From Magnetococcales bacterium (GTDB lineage: Bacteria > Pseudomonadota > Magnetococcia > Magnetococcales > UBA8363): a DNA stretch of 44,025 nucleotides. Shown piece after piece: positions 27,551-36,700 of the stretch; the first letter of the stretch is position 1, and each line of letters begins with the position of its first letter. The notes under the pieces are model-generated. The model was given only the letters and a program-made list of their open reading frames with translations, had not been told where the DNA came from and made no database searches. Both the position numbers and the translations under genes were made by a program. The stretch lies in the NCBI GenBank assembly GCA_015228925.1, contig JADGCQ010000018.1, positions 1 to 44,025 of the forward strand, given 5' to 3'.

Positions 27551-27663
27551 ACCCGGAATGCTGGTCACGACTCCCTTTCCCTCGTAATGGGAATGCTGGA
27601 GATATAATATTAAACTTGGAGACAGTGTGTATTGCGTCCCTTGATTTTAGGTGTAGTGGGCTT

Positions 27664-28101
27664 CTAGTCCGCCGAATATTTGACCACAAGGAAAAAATGA
27701 TACCCTGCTGCCCACATGAACCCAACGGCAATAGAAAAGAATAGCGACGTCCCGATAATGCCCCAACCTAAATACATGGGATCAAGGAAGAGGCCAACAA
27801 AGGCTCCAATTAAAGCGACCATCATGGAAACAGCAGAGGCCTTAAACTCCCAGATCATTTTCTGGAAAAAACCTGCCTTTTGAAGATTCTGTATAAACTT
27901 TGCTCTCTGTATTGTGAAGAGAATGGCCATCGCAGCCATCACAAACCCAAGTAACGTCGCTGAGACAGATGCTACAACGCTGTTGATCATCTGATACTGG
28001 TCAGGGTTAAGGTATGGAACTCGTAGAAAAGATCCCACGCCAGCAACTAGGCCTAAAGCGGCAACCATCCAATATCGGCGATAAAACACGGGCGAACTCA
28101 A
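27664..28101 (-). CDS. Small four-helix membrane protein of an AT-rich two-gene unit
   Basis: A 145-residue integral membrane protein of no recognised family. Hydrophobic segments are YWMVAALGLVAGVGSFL (~11-28), INSVVASVSATLLGFVMAAM (~38-62), AVSMMVALIGAFVGLFL (~90-107) and IIGTSLFFSIAVGFMWAAG (~115-134), so four helices. The loop after helix 2 is basic (TIQRAKFIQNLQKAGFFQKM). The start is a TTG at 28101, or a GTG four codons later; GGTGA lies about six bases before the TTG. It starts two bases after the stop of the larger partner gene, so the two are one operon. The base composition is AT-rich compared with flanking genes. A membrane effector paired with a cytosolic sensor is the pattern of several phage-defence systems. 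Confidence 0.7.
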   Translation of the reverse strand: MSSPVFYRRYWMVAALGLVAGVGSFLRVPYLNPDQYQMINSVVASVSATLLGFVMAAMAILFTIQRAKFIQNLQKAGFFQKMIWEFKASAVSMMVALIGAFVGLFLDPMYLGWGIIGTSLFFSIAVGFMWAAGYHFFLVVKYSAD

Positions 28102-28103
28102 TG

Positions 28104-28955
28104 TCAGTCACCGTTCGTTGAGATTTCTGAAAGAGACTCGTAAAGCTTAGAAAACATCTCATGAAGATCAGGATACCTCCCCGCCATTTTGACCTGCTTG
28201 CGAGCAATAAGTCTACTGGCAACCAAGTCCACAGGATGGAGCATACCATCTTCGTTCTCAATTGTCAACTTGGCAATGGTAGTTTTCACATCGCTACTTA
28301 ATATATCCTGGACAAAAGTTTTCATGTCACGAGACAGAAATTTTCCCCGAGGGGGTGTTATTTTCATCTTCAATCGTGCCCCCTCGGTTTTAGACAACGT
28401 TTTAAATAAGTCTTCTGTCATCCTTGTCTTTTTATTGTTAAAGACGTCTGGAGAACTCCAGGAAAAAGAAAATTCAATGCTTTTTGCTTGACCATCGCCC
28501 TCCATAAGCCGACGTGCAGAGTCGTTATTTAGGACGGGTGCCAAAATAATTTCTTGACCAGCGACTTTTGAAATGTATTTTGCTAACCTGCCAGCATAAG
28601 AGCCATGGCCGTTGGCTTGGTAAGCTAAAACCTCTCTTTTACATGAGTACAAAAAATAGTTTTTCTCAATAAGATTTTCGTCTGGCTCCATATTTATTGG
28701 CTTTTCTGCATCACTATTTTTTGAGACGATATGCGGCAAATGATTATCTCTTAGAGTTCCAAAAATACCTTGATAGAATTCTTCTCTTGATTGGAACGAA
28801 AGATTTCGTACCTGATGGTCATGTGGAAATATTGAAATCACATCGGTCGTTGGCTGTTTCATTAACTCTAACGCCGATAGAATCAAGCCATGCCCTGAGT
28901 TGCCGTTAATGTCCTGCGCACGGTAGAACTCAATTTTAAATTCCTTTATTCCCAT
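28104..28955 (-). CDS. Unrecognised cytosolic protein, first gene of the AT-rich unit
   Basis: A 283-residue protein without signal or membrane segments, of no family I can name. It opens KEFKIEFYRAQDINGNSGHG. Mid-protein it has NYFLYSCKREVLAYQANGHG followed by GRLAKYISKVAGQEIILAPV, and later LTIENEDGMLHPVDLVASRL. This layout, an N-terminal strand-rich domain and a centre with YFLY...VLAYQANGHG, recalls DUF4747- or DUF6731-like proteins that sit in accessory islands, but I cannot confirm it. The DNA is AT-rich: hand counts of three 60-base rows gave 33, 38 and 45 percent G+C, against 58 percent for a row in rsmI. That points to recent acquisition. The ATG at 28955 has AGGA rather far upstream. 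The 244 bases between it and yraN (28956-29199) hold no gene and should carry its promoter. Confidence 0.7.
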   Translation of the reverse strand: MGIKEFKIEFYRAQDINGNSGHGLILSALELMKQPTTDVISIFPHDHQVRNLSFQSREEFYQGIFGTLRDNHLPHIVSKNSDAEKPINMEPDENLIEKNYFLYSCKREVLAYQANGHGSYAGRLAKYISKVAGQEIILAPVLNNDSARRLMEGDGQAKSIEFSFSWSSPDVFNNKKTRMTEDLFKTLSKTEGARLKMKITPPRGKFLSRDMKTFVQDILSSDVKTTIAKLTIENEDGMLHPVDLVASRLIARKQVKMAGRYPDLHEMFSKLYESLSEISTNGD

Positions 28956-29199
28956 ATATTTCTTATTTTTCCTCTCTTAAACAGTGAAAGCATGTTACTA
29001 AACACGGATGACACTGCGTTGCTGACGGCACCGATTCGGATCTTAACCATTATCATAGAGAAGTTTGATGGTGCAATGTTTCATCATGGACGTGGGGGCA
29101 TAATTGCGAATTTCCTTAAATGATTAAGGTAAGTCAAACTATGGTCGTTAACGGGTTTGAATCGATCTTTTTTGTTGCGGTTGCCCCGTTGCCGATGCG

Positions 29200-29580
29200 T
29201 TACCACCCTGGTCTGAAGGCATCCTTGATCCAGTCGATTTGCCACTCCTGGTTGCGCTTGGCGACTAGGATGACATCAAAACGACAGACGCAACAGTGCA
29301 AGTGGGGATGGCGTTGCAAGTAGGCTTCCGCCAGCATGAACAAGCGACGTTGTTTGGCGGCGTTGATCGATTCGCCAATGGATCCAATCTCTTGGGAGTG
29401 AACAAGACGGCGCGAACGGACTTCGCAAAAGACTAAATTGTCGTGTTTTTGGGCGATGAGATCCATTTCACCCATGGCGGAGGTGTGGTTTTTCTCAAGG
29501 ATGACATACCCATCCTTCAACAGGGTTCTCTCGGCCAGGGTTTCGCCATGGCGTCCCAGCCATTGTCGCCAAAATGTCAT
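29200..29580 (-). CDS. yraN: YraN family protein (UPF0102)
   Basis: A 126-residue UPF0102/YraN protein, a restriction-endonuclease-like fold of uncertain role. Visible motifs are GRHGETLAERTLLKDGYVIL, GEMDLIAQKHDNLVFCEVRS (the E-x-D and E-V-x pattern of the PD-(D/E)XK core) and the basic C-terminal CRFDVILVAKR. Its ATG overlaps the rsmI stop by four bases, so it is the second gene of a leftward pair. The neighbourhood of rsmI, lpoA and yraN is the one familiar from gammaproteobacteria, although here lpoA is divergent and yraN follows rsmI. Confidence 0.88.
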   Translation of the reverse strand: MTFWRQWLGRHGETLAERTLLKDGYVILEKNHTSAMGEMDLIAQKHDNLVFCEVRSRRLVHSQEIGSIGESINAAKQRRLFMLAEAYLQRHPHLHCCVCRFDVILVAKRNQEWQIDWIKDAFRPGW

Positions 29581-30425
29581 GGACGCTGCTTTAATTGAAG
29601 TGCCAATCGGTAAATTTCATTGGCGGGAAGACCAGTCTGGGCGGCAATGAGACGGGATGTCTCCTTGACGCCTACCCCTTGGCTTAAACTTGCTGTAATT
29701 TGTTCTGCGACTGCGGTAGAATGAAGGTCGGGTTTGAGTTTGATCGCCCCCTCAAGGATGATGACGATCTCCCCTCGTGGTGGGGTGTGTTCAAAAAAAT
29801 GGGCCAGTTCGCTCAGACGACCCCGGTGCCAGCTTTCATGAATTTTCGTGAGTTCGCGGGCAACCACGACACGTCGGTCTGGATCGGTGGTGCGGGCGAG
29901 ATCTCCCAGTGTTGCGCTCAGGCGTATGGGAGATTCAAACAAAATGCAGGTGCGTTCCTCGGTTTTAAGTGCCTGGAGCAATGCGCTTCTCTCTTTGCCT
30001 TTCCGGGGGAGAAAGCCTTCAAAAAGAAAACGGTTGGTGGAAAAACCACACCCGGCGAGGGCGGTGATGACCGAGGAAGGTCCAGGCAATACCTCCATGG
30101 GCAACGATTCGGCGATGACTTGACTGATCAGTGGCCCCCCTGGATCGCTGATCCCTGGACAGCCCGCATCGCTGACAAGGGCAAAGTCGGTCCCCGCTTT
30201 GAGTTGGTCGCATATCCAGGGGATCTTTGTGGCACTGTTGTGTTCGTTAAAACTTACCCGGCGGGTCCGTATTTCATAGCGATGGCAAAGAATTCCCGTC
30301 AGTCGGGTGTCTTCTGCCAGAATGCAGTCCACCGATTGCAGTACCCGAATGGCCCGGAATGACATATCCTCCAGGTTGCCGATGGGGGTGGGAACGATGG
30401 TTAAAGTGCCTGGGTCTTTTTTCAA
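29577..30425 (-). CDS. rsmI: 16S rRNA (cytidine-1402-2'-O)-methyltransferase
   Basis: A 282-residue RsmI, which adds the 2'-O-methyl group to C1402 of 16S rRNA using S-adenosylmethionine. The tetrapyrrole-methylase fold is plain: IVPTPIGNLEDMSFRAIRVL, LAEDTRLTG, FALVSDAGCPGISDPGG, PGPSSVITALAGCGF and TCILFESPIRLSATL. The start is TTG at 30425, seven bases after AGG. The only in-frame ATG, at codon 21, would cut off the conserved PTPIGNL. It starts 29 bases from the start of the divergent lpoA-like gene, so the two promoters must overlap the opposite coding regions. It is coupled to yraN by a four-base overlap. Confidence 0.92.
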   Translation of the reverse strand: MKKDPGTLTIVPTPIGNLEDMSFRAIRVLQSVDCILAEDTRLTGILCHRYEIRTRRVSFNEHNSATKIPWICDQLKAGTDFALVSDAGCPGISDPGGPLISQVIAESLPMEVLPGPSSVITALAGCGFSTNRFLFEGFLPRKGKERSALLQALKTEERTCILFESPIRLSATLGDLARTTDPDRRVVVARELTKIHESWHRGRLSELAHFFEHTPPRGEIVIILEGAIKLKPDLHSTAVAEQITASLSQGVGVKETSRLIAAQTGLPANEIYRLALQLKQRP

Positions 30426-30454
30426 TTGAAAACCTGTCTTCTATGGAAACTTGC

Positions 30455-32626
30455 ATGAGTACTTGCCGCCGCAACGGTTTACAGCCCGCAATGATGGTAT
30501 CATCGGGAGTGCCAATCCCAAGGGGATTTTGGCTTGTGATGCTGGTTTTTATTTTGGCACTGATCGGAGGGTGTGTCACGACGACAGACGAAAAGCCAAA
30601 GAGATTGGTTGAACCGAAGGGATCGGTTGAAAGCAAGAGTGAGGCTTCCGTACCGCCGCAGAAAGGGGAAGAGGTTGCGGATGCGCCCGTGCGCATGATC
30701 GCGGAGGCCCGCAATCTTGTCGAGAAAAATCGATTGGACGCCGCTATGCTTCTTTATCGGCGTATTGTGAAAGAGTTTGGGCAGACTGACCAAGCCAACG
30801 AAGCCCGCTTTCGTCTGGGGGAAGTCTTGATGCTCCAAGGGCAAACGGGACAGGCCTTGCCCTTCCTGATCGATGCGGCCTCCAAACCCAATCAACCTTA
30901 CGCCTGGGAAAGTTTGTCTCTTGTCGGAGATATTCAAGAGCAACGCGGTGATGTCGAGGGTGCGTGGTCCAGTTGGATTCGGGTGGCTTATTCCAGTTCT
31001 GCGCAGGCGATGGTCACTTGGAAAAAATTTTTGAAAAGCTACATGCAAAACGGCAATGTTGAAAACACCCAGCGGATGTTCCAGATGTTGCCTTCCGGTC
31101 AACTTTCCAGTGATCAGACGGGGGTGGCCCTGACAACGGTGGACCAAGTTGAGACGGAAAGGTTGAAACAACTCCATGCCATCCAACCACCGCAATCTCC
31201 GTTTACCCCTTTGTTTGCCCTGATTTTGGGTGATCGCCAGTATCAGGAAGGGGGTTCCCAGGGGGCTATGGACTACTGGAAATCGGCCCATGGTAATGAT
31301 CTTGCCTCGTTGGAGGCCCAACGCCGCTTGGCCCCGGCGGACGATCAACCAGGGTTGACGATGGGGTTGCTGCTCCCCTTGAGTGGTGATTATGCAACCA
31401 TCGGAAAAAACTTGTTGAAGGCGATCAAAAAAGGATTGCGTGATTATCCCGATACCAAGATCATCTTGCGGGTAGCCGACAGCCATGGAAAGGCGGAAGA
31501 AGCCCGGAGTGCCATGGAACAATTTCGCCTGGATGGCGTGGGTGCCGTCATTGGACCGGTTTTCCAGGAGGAGGCTAAGGCGGCGGCGGAAGTGGCGGCC
31601 CGCTATAATATTCCCATTGTGACGTTGAATCCCCGTGATGGTATTGTGCCACCCGGTTCCAGCGTTTTCCAGAATGCCTTCCGCCCCGAAGCGGAAGGGC
31701 AATTTATGGCCAAATTTGCGGTGGAAGAGAAAAAATTCCGCCGAATTGCCGTTTTGGCTCCCGATACCGAATATGGCCACCTGCTGACGCAAACCTTTTC
31801 CGATGCGGTACGACAGTCGGGTGGAACCATCGTCCGCGTCACGTTCTTTCCCACAGGAACCAGTGATTTCTCACCGTGGATCAAGGCGTTGGTCAATGCG
31901 GATCCTAAAGATATCCAGGCGCGCACCAACGCAGCCGGCTCCGATGGACCGTTGGACCCTGTGGAAGCGGTCTCTGTGGGGAGTGGGGCCTCCTTGCGGC
32001 CATGGTCCGATTTTGATGCCTTGTTTTTGCCAGCCAATGCCCAAGAGGTCCGTTTGATCGCCCCACAGGCCGCCTTTTTTAAATTGCGCCAGCCCCAGGT
32101 GACATTCCTCGGTACGTCGTTGTGGAACAAGCCAGAACTCTTTAGAGAAGGAGCGGATTTTATCAAAGGGGCGTTCTTTTGTGACTCCGATGATGTGGCC
32201 CGTAACCGATTCAGCGAATCGTTTTACCAAGTTTGGAAGGATACACCGTCCGCCCTGGATATGTTGGCCTATGATTCGGTGGCCCTGGTGGCTCAGGCCC
32301 TGCGGGTGGAACGGATGTCGGGAAGACCATGGTATTCGGTGTTGAAGGGGGGGCAGAGAATCTACGGGGCTGCGGGGGTTGTCTATTTTGATGCGGGGGG
32401 GCAAAGTCGCAGAGATCTTTACGTTTATAAAATCGAGGCGGACGGGCCAAAGAAAATGGAAGCGATGCCATTTCAAGAGCAAATCAGCCAGACGCCGGTT
32501 CTCGACGGTTCCTTTCAACCTGTGGATGAGCGTGGATTGGGAGCCGGAGCGGGAAGAGAGATGCCCGCAGGCCAACCATCTGGAATTTCTCCGCCGCCAG
32601 GTGCCTTGGGGCCTTCTTTTTTTTAA
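30455..32626 (+). CDS. LpoA/LppC-like lipoprotein, penicillin-binding-protein activator
   Basis: A 723-residue outer-membrane lipoprotein of the LppC family (YraM/LpoA). LpoA activates peptidoglycan synthase PBP1a across the periplasm. The N-terminal signal ends LVFILALIGGCVTTT (lipobox Cys). A TPR-like helical domain (AAMLLYRRIVKEFGQTD, RFRLGEVLMLQGQTGQA) is followed from about residue 310 by a periplasmic-binding-protein fold (GLLLPLSGDYATIGKNLLKA, GVGAVIGPVFQEEAKAAAEV, RIAVLAPDTEYGHLL). ATG 30455 is preferred, with TGGAAAC upstream; ATGs at 30443 and 30491 are alternatives. The acidic C-terminal tail is low complexity. Gene order with rsmI and yraN supports the call. Confidence 0.82.
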   Translation: MSTCRRNGLQPAMMVSSGVPIPRGFWLVMLVFILALIGGCVTTTDEKPKRLVEPKGSVESKSEASVPPQKGEEVADAPVRMIAEARNLVEKNRLDAAMLLYRRIVKEFGQTDQANEARFRLGEVLMLQGQTGQALPFLIDAASKPNQPYAWESLSLVGDIQEQRGDVEGAWSSWIRVAYSSSAQAMVTWKKFLKSYMQNGNVENTQRMFQMLPSGQLSSDQTGVALTTVDQVETERLKQLHAIQPPQSPFTPLFALILGDRQYQEGGSQGAMDYWKSAHGNDLASLEAQRRLAPADDQPGLTMGLLLPLSGDYATIGKNLLKAIKKGLRDYPDTKIILRVADSHGKAEEARSAMEQFRLDGVGAVIGPVFQEEAKAAAEVAARYNIPIVTLNPRDGIVPPGSSVFQNAFRPEAEGQFMAKFAVEEKKFRRIAVLAPDTEYGHLLTQTFSDAVRQSGGTIVRVTFFPTGTSDFSPWIKALVNADPKDIQARTNAAGSDGPLDPVEAVSVGSGASLRPWSDFDALFLPANAQEVRLIAPQAAFFKLRQPQVTFLGTSLWNKPELFREGADFIKGAFFCDSDDVARNRFSESFYQVWKDTPSALDMLAYDSVALVAQALRVERMSGRPWYSVLKGGQRIYGAAGVVYFDAGGQSRRDLYVYKIEADGPKKMEAMPFQEQISQTPVLDGSFQPVDERGLGAGAGREMPAGQPSGISPPPGALGPSFF

Positions 32627-32728
32627 TCTTTTGGCATCTCTTTCCAATGACAAAGCAAGTTGGTCGGGGTAGAGTTGGGGCAGGGTTGATTTTTTCTGAT
32701 AATCTCCACCGAGTGGAATGAAGGGTCC

Positions 32729-33139
32729 ATGAAGTGTCTTATCGTTGATGATCAGATTGAAAACAGGATGGTTTTGGCGAAAATTATGGAGCCTTACGCC
32801 CAGTGCGACCAGGCTTCGGACGGTGCCGAAGCCCTGGAACTGTTTTCCCTCCGTTTGAACGAGGGGCAGCCTTATGATTTGGTACTCATGGATATCATGA
32901 TGCCCTTGATGGATGGTCAGGAGTCTTTGTGTAAAATGCGTGCCCTGGAAGAAAGTCTGGGTGTCTTGCAGGAAAATCAGTCCGCTATCGTTATGGTCAC
33001 CGCCGTCGATGCCTCCTCCGAAATGAAGCGCGCATTTGAAGAAGGACGATGCACCGGCTATATCAACAAACCGATCAACCGTGCGAAAATTTTGGTCAAA
33101 CTGAACGAACTTGGAATAAGCCCCAAAGTCTGGTGGTAG
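32729..33139 (+). CDS. Stand-alone response-regulator receiver protein
   Basis: A 136-residue CheY-like receiver domain with no output domain. The acidic pair is in CLIVDDQIENRM, the phospho-acceptor is Asp55 in DLVLMDIMMPLMDG, the switch Thr is in VMVTAVD, and the Lys is in GYINKPI. AAGGG lies four bases before the ATG. No histidine kinase is near. It may work in motility, biofilm or the neighbouring polysaccharide export, but the sequence does not say which. It is 102 bases after the LpoA-like gene; I saw no terminator between. Confidence 0.88.
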   Translation: MKCLIVDDQIENRMVLAKIMEPYAQCDQASDGAEALELFSLRLNEGQPYDLVLMDIMMPLMDGQESLCKMRALEESLGVLQENQSAIVMVTAVDASSEMKRAFEEGRCTGYINKPINRAKILVKLNELGISPKVWW

Positions 33140-33260
33140 AGTCTTAGGCTAGGCGACGTGCATTCGTCTGATTTCCGTTGAATCCGCATGGGATACCCCC
33201 TCCCGTTCCACCCCGTCGTGTTGCTTGTATTCACTCTCAACTTGGCTGGAAAGTGGTATC

Positions 33261-33518
33261 ATGAGTATTAAAAAAATAGTGAAGAGGATTGAACGGTTTC
33301 TTGAGTTGAAAACAAAAAAACAAGAAAAAAAAGTCAGAGAATTTGAAAAAATATTGGACCGTCTGGCTGCCATGGAAATCAAGGCGTTGTGGCGTTTGAA
33401 TCTTGAGCAAGATCCTAAAAGAATCAAGGAATTGAAGAAACGGCTGCGCCTCATCCGGTCAAGAAAAGAGCAGGGTATCAGGAAAATAATCAGGTTTGAC
33501 ATGCCGGGTAAGAAATAG
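33261..33518 (+). CDS. Small basic, probably coiled-coil protein
   Basis: An 85-residue protein of no recognised family, made almost entirely of charged helix: IKKIVKRIERFLELKTKKQE, then REFEKILDRLAAMEIKALWR and KELKKRLRLIRSRKE. It is strongly basic and has no signal or membrane part. The ATG at 33261 is more likely than one at 33225, though neither has a strong ribosome site. An open frame on the other strand (33149-33694) also spans the region. The gene is more AT-rich than its neighbours. It could bind nucleic acid, but that is a guess, and it may be spurious. Confidence 0.45.
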   Translation: MSIKKIVKRIERFLELKTKKQEKKVREFEKILDRLAAMEIKALWRLNLEQDPKRIKELKKRLRLIRSRKEQGIRKIIRFDMPGKK

Positions 33519-33717
33519 TCGCAGATATCTTTCCCATCAAAATATCTTCCGTAATTTCCGTAAATCATTAAAGAAATAACAACACAATCCAGTTCTTTAA
33601 AAGTTTGTGCGATCTCTGCGACCTGCGTTGCGGGGTAGTAATGGGCTTGGTCTGAAAGTTGCGTGTATGGGGCATCCAGGAATCCATGGCCCATCCTCAG
33701 ACTAGAGAACCGATCTT

Positions 33718-36700
33718 ATGAAGAAAAAAGTTGTTTTTGTCGTTATTTTTCTTTGTTGGTTGTCCTTCGTATTCAACGGGAATGCCCTGACACTCAGTGC
33801 TTTGTCGGGTCGTTCTTTGAATAACATCTCCGATCAGGCAACTTTGGATCTGTTCAATAAAATAAAAGATGGTTCAAAGGATTCCAGAACAAACCATCGT
33901 GCGCCGAATGATGAAGGCAACCTTGATTCGGAGGTACCCGGGAATCAGGGGATGAATCTGAACGCGATGGAGGAGACCAAAACGCCACCATTTTATGCTG
34001 AAACCTATCCTGCTGATCTGCAACTCTTTGGTCAGGAATATTTTGTACAGGGCAATATTCCAAGGCCCGGGGGACAACTCGCCACGATCCCGGGAGATTA
34101 TGTCTTGGGACCGGGGGATGAGTTTCGCCTTTTGTTTACGGGAAAAGAATTGAAGGAAGTGGATGTTTTTGTCGATAATGAAGGGCAGGTTCTTGTCCCC
34201 GATATGGGATTGGTACCTGCCGCAGGATTGCGATTCAATGAATTTAAAACAATGTTGGCCAGCAAAATTAAACAAAAATTAATAGGTTTGGAACTGGATC
34301 ATATCGCGACGACCAACCTGCGCACCATCCGGGTTTTCTTGCTGGGAAATGTCAGAAAACCAGGGACACACACCATTTCTGCGCTGTCATCGGTCATGCA
34401 GTTGTTGCTGGATACCGGGGGGATTCTCCCTGTTGGCTCATTGCGCACGCTCCAAATCAAACGGGTTGGTTCGCCCGACAAAAAACTGGATCTTTACAAC
34501 GTTCTGATTGGGGGAAAAAACGATGGTGACCTTCGCCTTCAGGATGGTGATACCGTTTTTGTCCCCACCATCGGCAAAACTATCGCTCTGACAGGAACCG
34601 TCAAAAAACCGGCTATCTATGAACTTTCCAATGAAAAGACCATCGATGAAGCATTGCAGTTGGCGGGGGGGATGTTGCCAAATTCTCAAAGTATCAAGGT
34701 TGAACGGATCAGCAAAAATAAAAATCGTATCGTCGTCGATCTTGACTTGAGGGACTCTGCGAGTCTTCATGCCGCCATCAAATCGGGTGATATTGTCCAT
34801 GTGCTTCCCGCATCCAACGCCCGGAGAGATACGGTCACTTTACTGGGTTATGTCGAACGTGGTGGTGTATTTCAATGGACCAAATCCATGAAATTAACCG
34901 ACCTGATTTCTGGGCCTTCCGAATTGTTGCCACAAACCGATTTGTCCCACGTCCTTATTATTCGCACCAACCCAAGAAATCGTCAGCTTGAACCGCTGTC
35001 GGTCAATTTGGAACGGGCGTTGATGGATCGTTCCTCGGCGGACAATATCACCCTGGAACCCAATGATCAGATTCAGTTGTTCAGTCTGGGGTCCGACCGT
35101 TCGCAAAATGTGCAATCGGTTGTGGACCGGCTTAAAAATCAGGGAAGATTCAATCATGCCGATAAAACGGTCACCATTAAAGGAAATGTCCGATTTCCTG
35201 GCGATTATCCGTTTGTCAACAATATGGACCTGCGGCAATTGATCACCGCTTCCGGCGACATTCGTGACAATACCGACATGGATTATTGCCTGATCGCCCG
35301 CTCTGACTATCTGGGACGTCTCCAACCTTTTTCTGTACGTTTGCGGGAAGTGCTTGGGATGGAAGGGGGGACACGAAATATCCCATTGAACCCAAGGGAT
35401 CAGGTATTCGTATTTCGCATCGATGAAAAGCATAAGGATTTGTCTAAGGATAAACTCCTCCCCATGAGAGATTTTGGGGCTGACAAGGAATTATTTGAAG
35501 ATAAAATACGACGCCAGGAAGAAGCTTGTAAGAAAAGAATATTGCTAGAAAATCAAAGGAGCAATAAAGGTCAGGAGATGGATCCGCAGTCCATGTTGGC
35601 CATGCATAAAATGCAACTGCAACAATGCCAGTTTGGGGATCTTGACCAAGACCAGACTCAGGATGAATATCAGGATGAGTATCGGGACCAGTATCAGGAC
35701 CAGTATCAGGACCCATATCGGGATGATGCGGGGAGGGATCAGCGTTCATACCAGGGTCAATACCGGAATGGGGATCTCGGCAACGATTCGGGACGTTTTC
35801 TGAATCAGAGTCTGAGTCAGAACCAAGACCAGCAGCGTATCGGGAATGCGATACCGCCCCAAGGTTTAGCCCAGGACCGGGATCTATCCCGACAGAATTT
35901 GACGCAACCCGGTACCCATGGAATCGATATTGCCCTTGAAAATGAAGAGATGGAAAACGCCCTGGTGGGGTTTCTTCTTGGTGGCAGTAACACGGATCTG
36001 GTGGAAAGAAATACCAGAAGTGCTTATCTCAATCAGTTGGTCGATCCGGTCCAATATGAGAACCAGGCCCGCCTTCTTCAGGTATTGAAAAAGAAAAAGG
36101 AACTTCGCCAATTTGTTCGGGAAGAACTTCATCCGACACGGGAGAGGAGGGTGCCTCCGCGTCAGGTTTTGTTAAAACCAATTTTGCTGAAAATGCAGGA
36201 ACAGGCGACCCGGAAATCACCCGCACGGATCATTCAGATTGGTGGTGCCGTCCGTTACACGGGAAAATATCCTCTGGAACCGGGTATGCGTATCAGCAAT
36301 CTATTGTTGGCGGGGGGGGGATTGTCCGAACCAGCTTATTCCCTGGAGGCGGAGATATCGCACTTTGAGGTCGATGACGACCAATCGATGCGGATGCGCC
36401 ATTCAACCGTGGATCTGTTTAAGGTGATCCAGGGGGATCCTGCGGCGGATCAGATTTTGCAACCGTATGATATTGTCATCATCAAGCAAAATCCCAAATG
36501 GGCCGAGGTCAATTCGGTGATCATCGAAGGCAATGTCCGCTTTCCGGGTGTTTATCCCATTCAACCGGGGGAAAAACTGACTCAGGCTGTGGAAAGGGCC
36601 GGGGGGTTGACAGAATTGGCCTATCCAGAATCGGCGGTTTTCACCAGAAAGGCCCTCAAGGAGAAAGAACGTCGGGAAAATCATAATCTGATTGCACGCA

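Noticed and set aside
27664-28955. Firm naming as a Kiwa (KwaA/KwaB) system
   Set aside because: Four membrane helices plus a cytosolic partner is similar in layout, but lengths differ from what I recall for Kiwa and I cannot confirm any sequence match without a search.
30500-31792. 430-codon minus-strand frame inside the lpoA-like gene
   Set aside because: Antisense to a recognised lipoprotein gene, with no motif of its own.
33149-33694. 181-codon minus-strand frame opposite the small basic gene
   Set aside because: Part of it reads almost like a protein (YGNYGRYFDGKDICDYF), but the rest is low-complexity antisense of a Lys/Arg/Glu-rich helix and there is no ribosome site. I could not support it.
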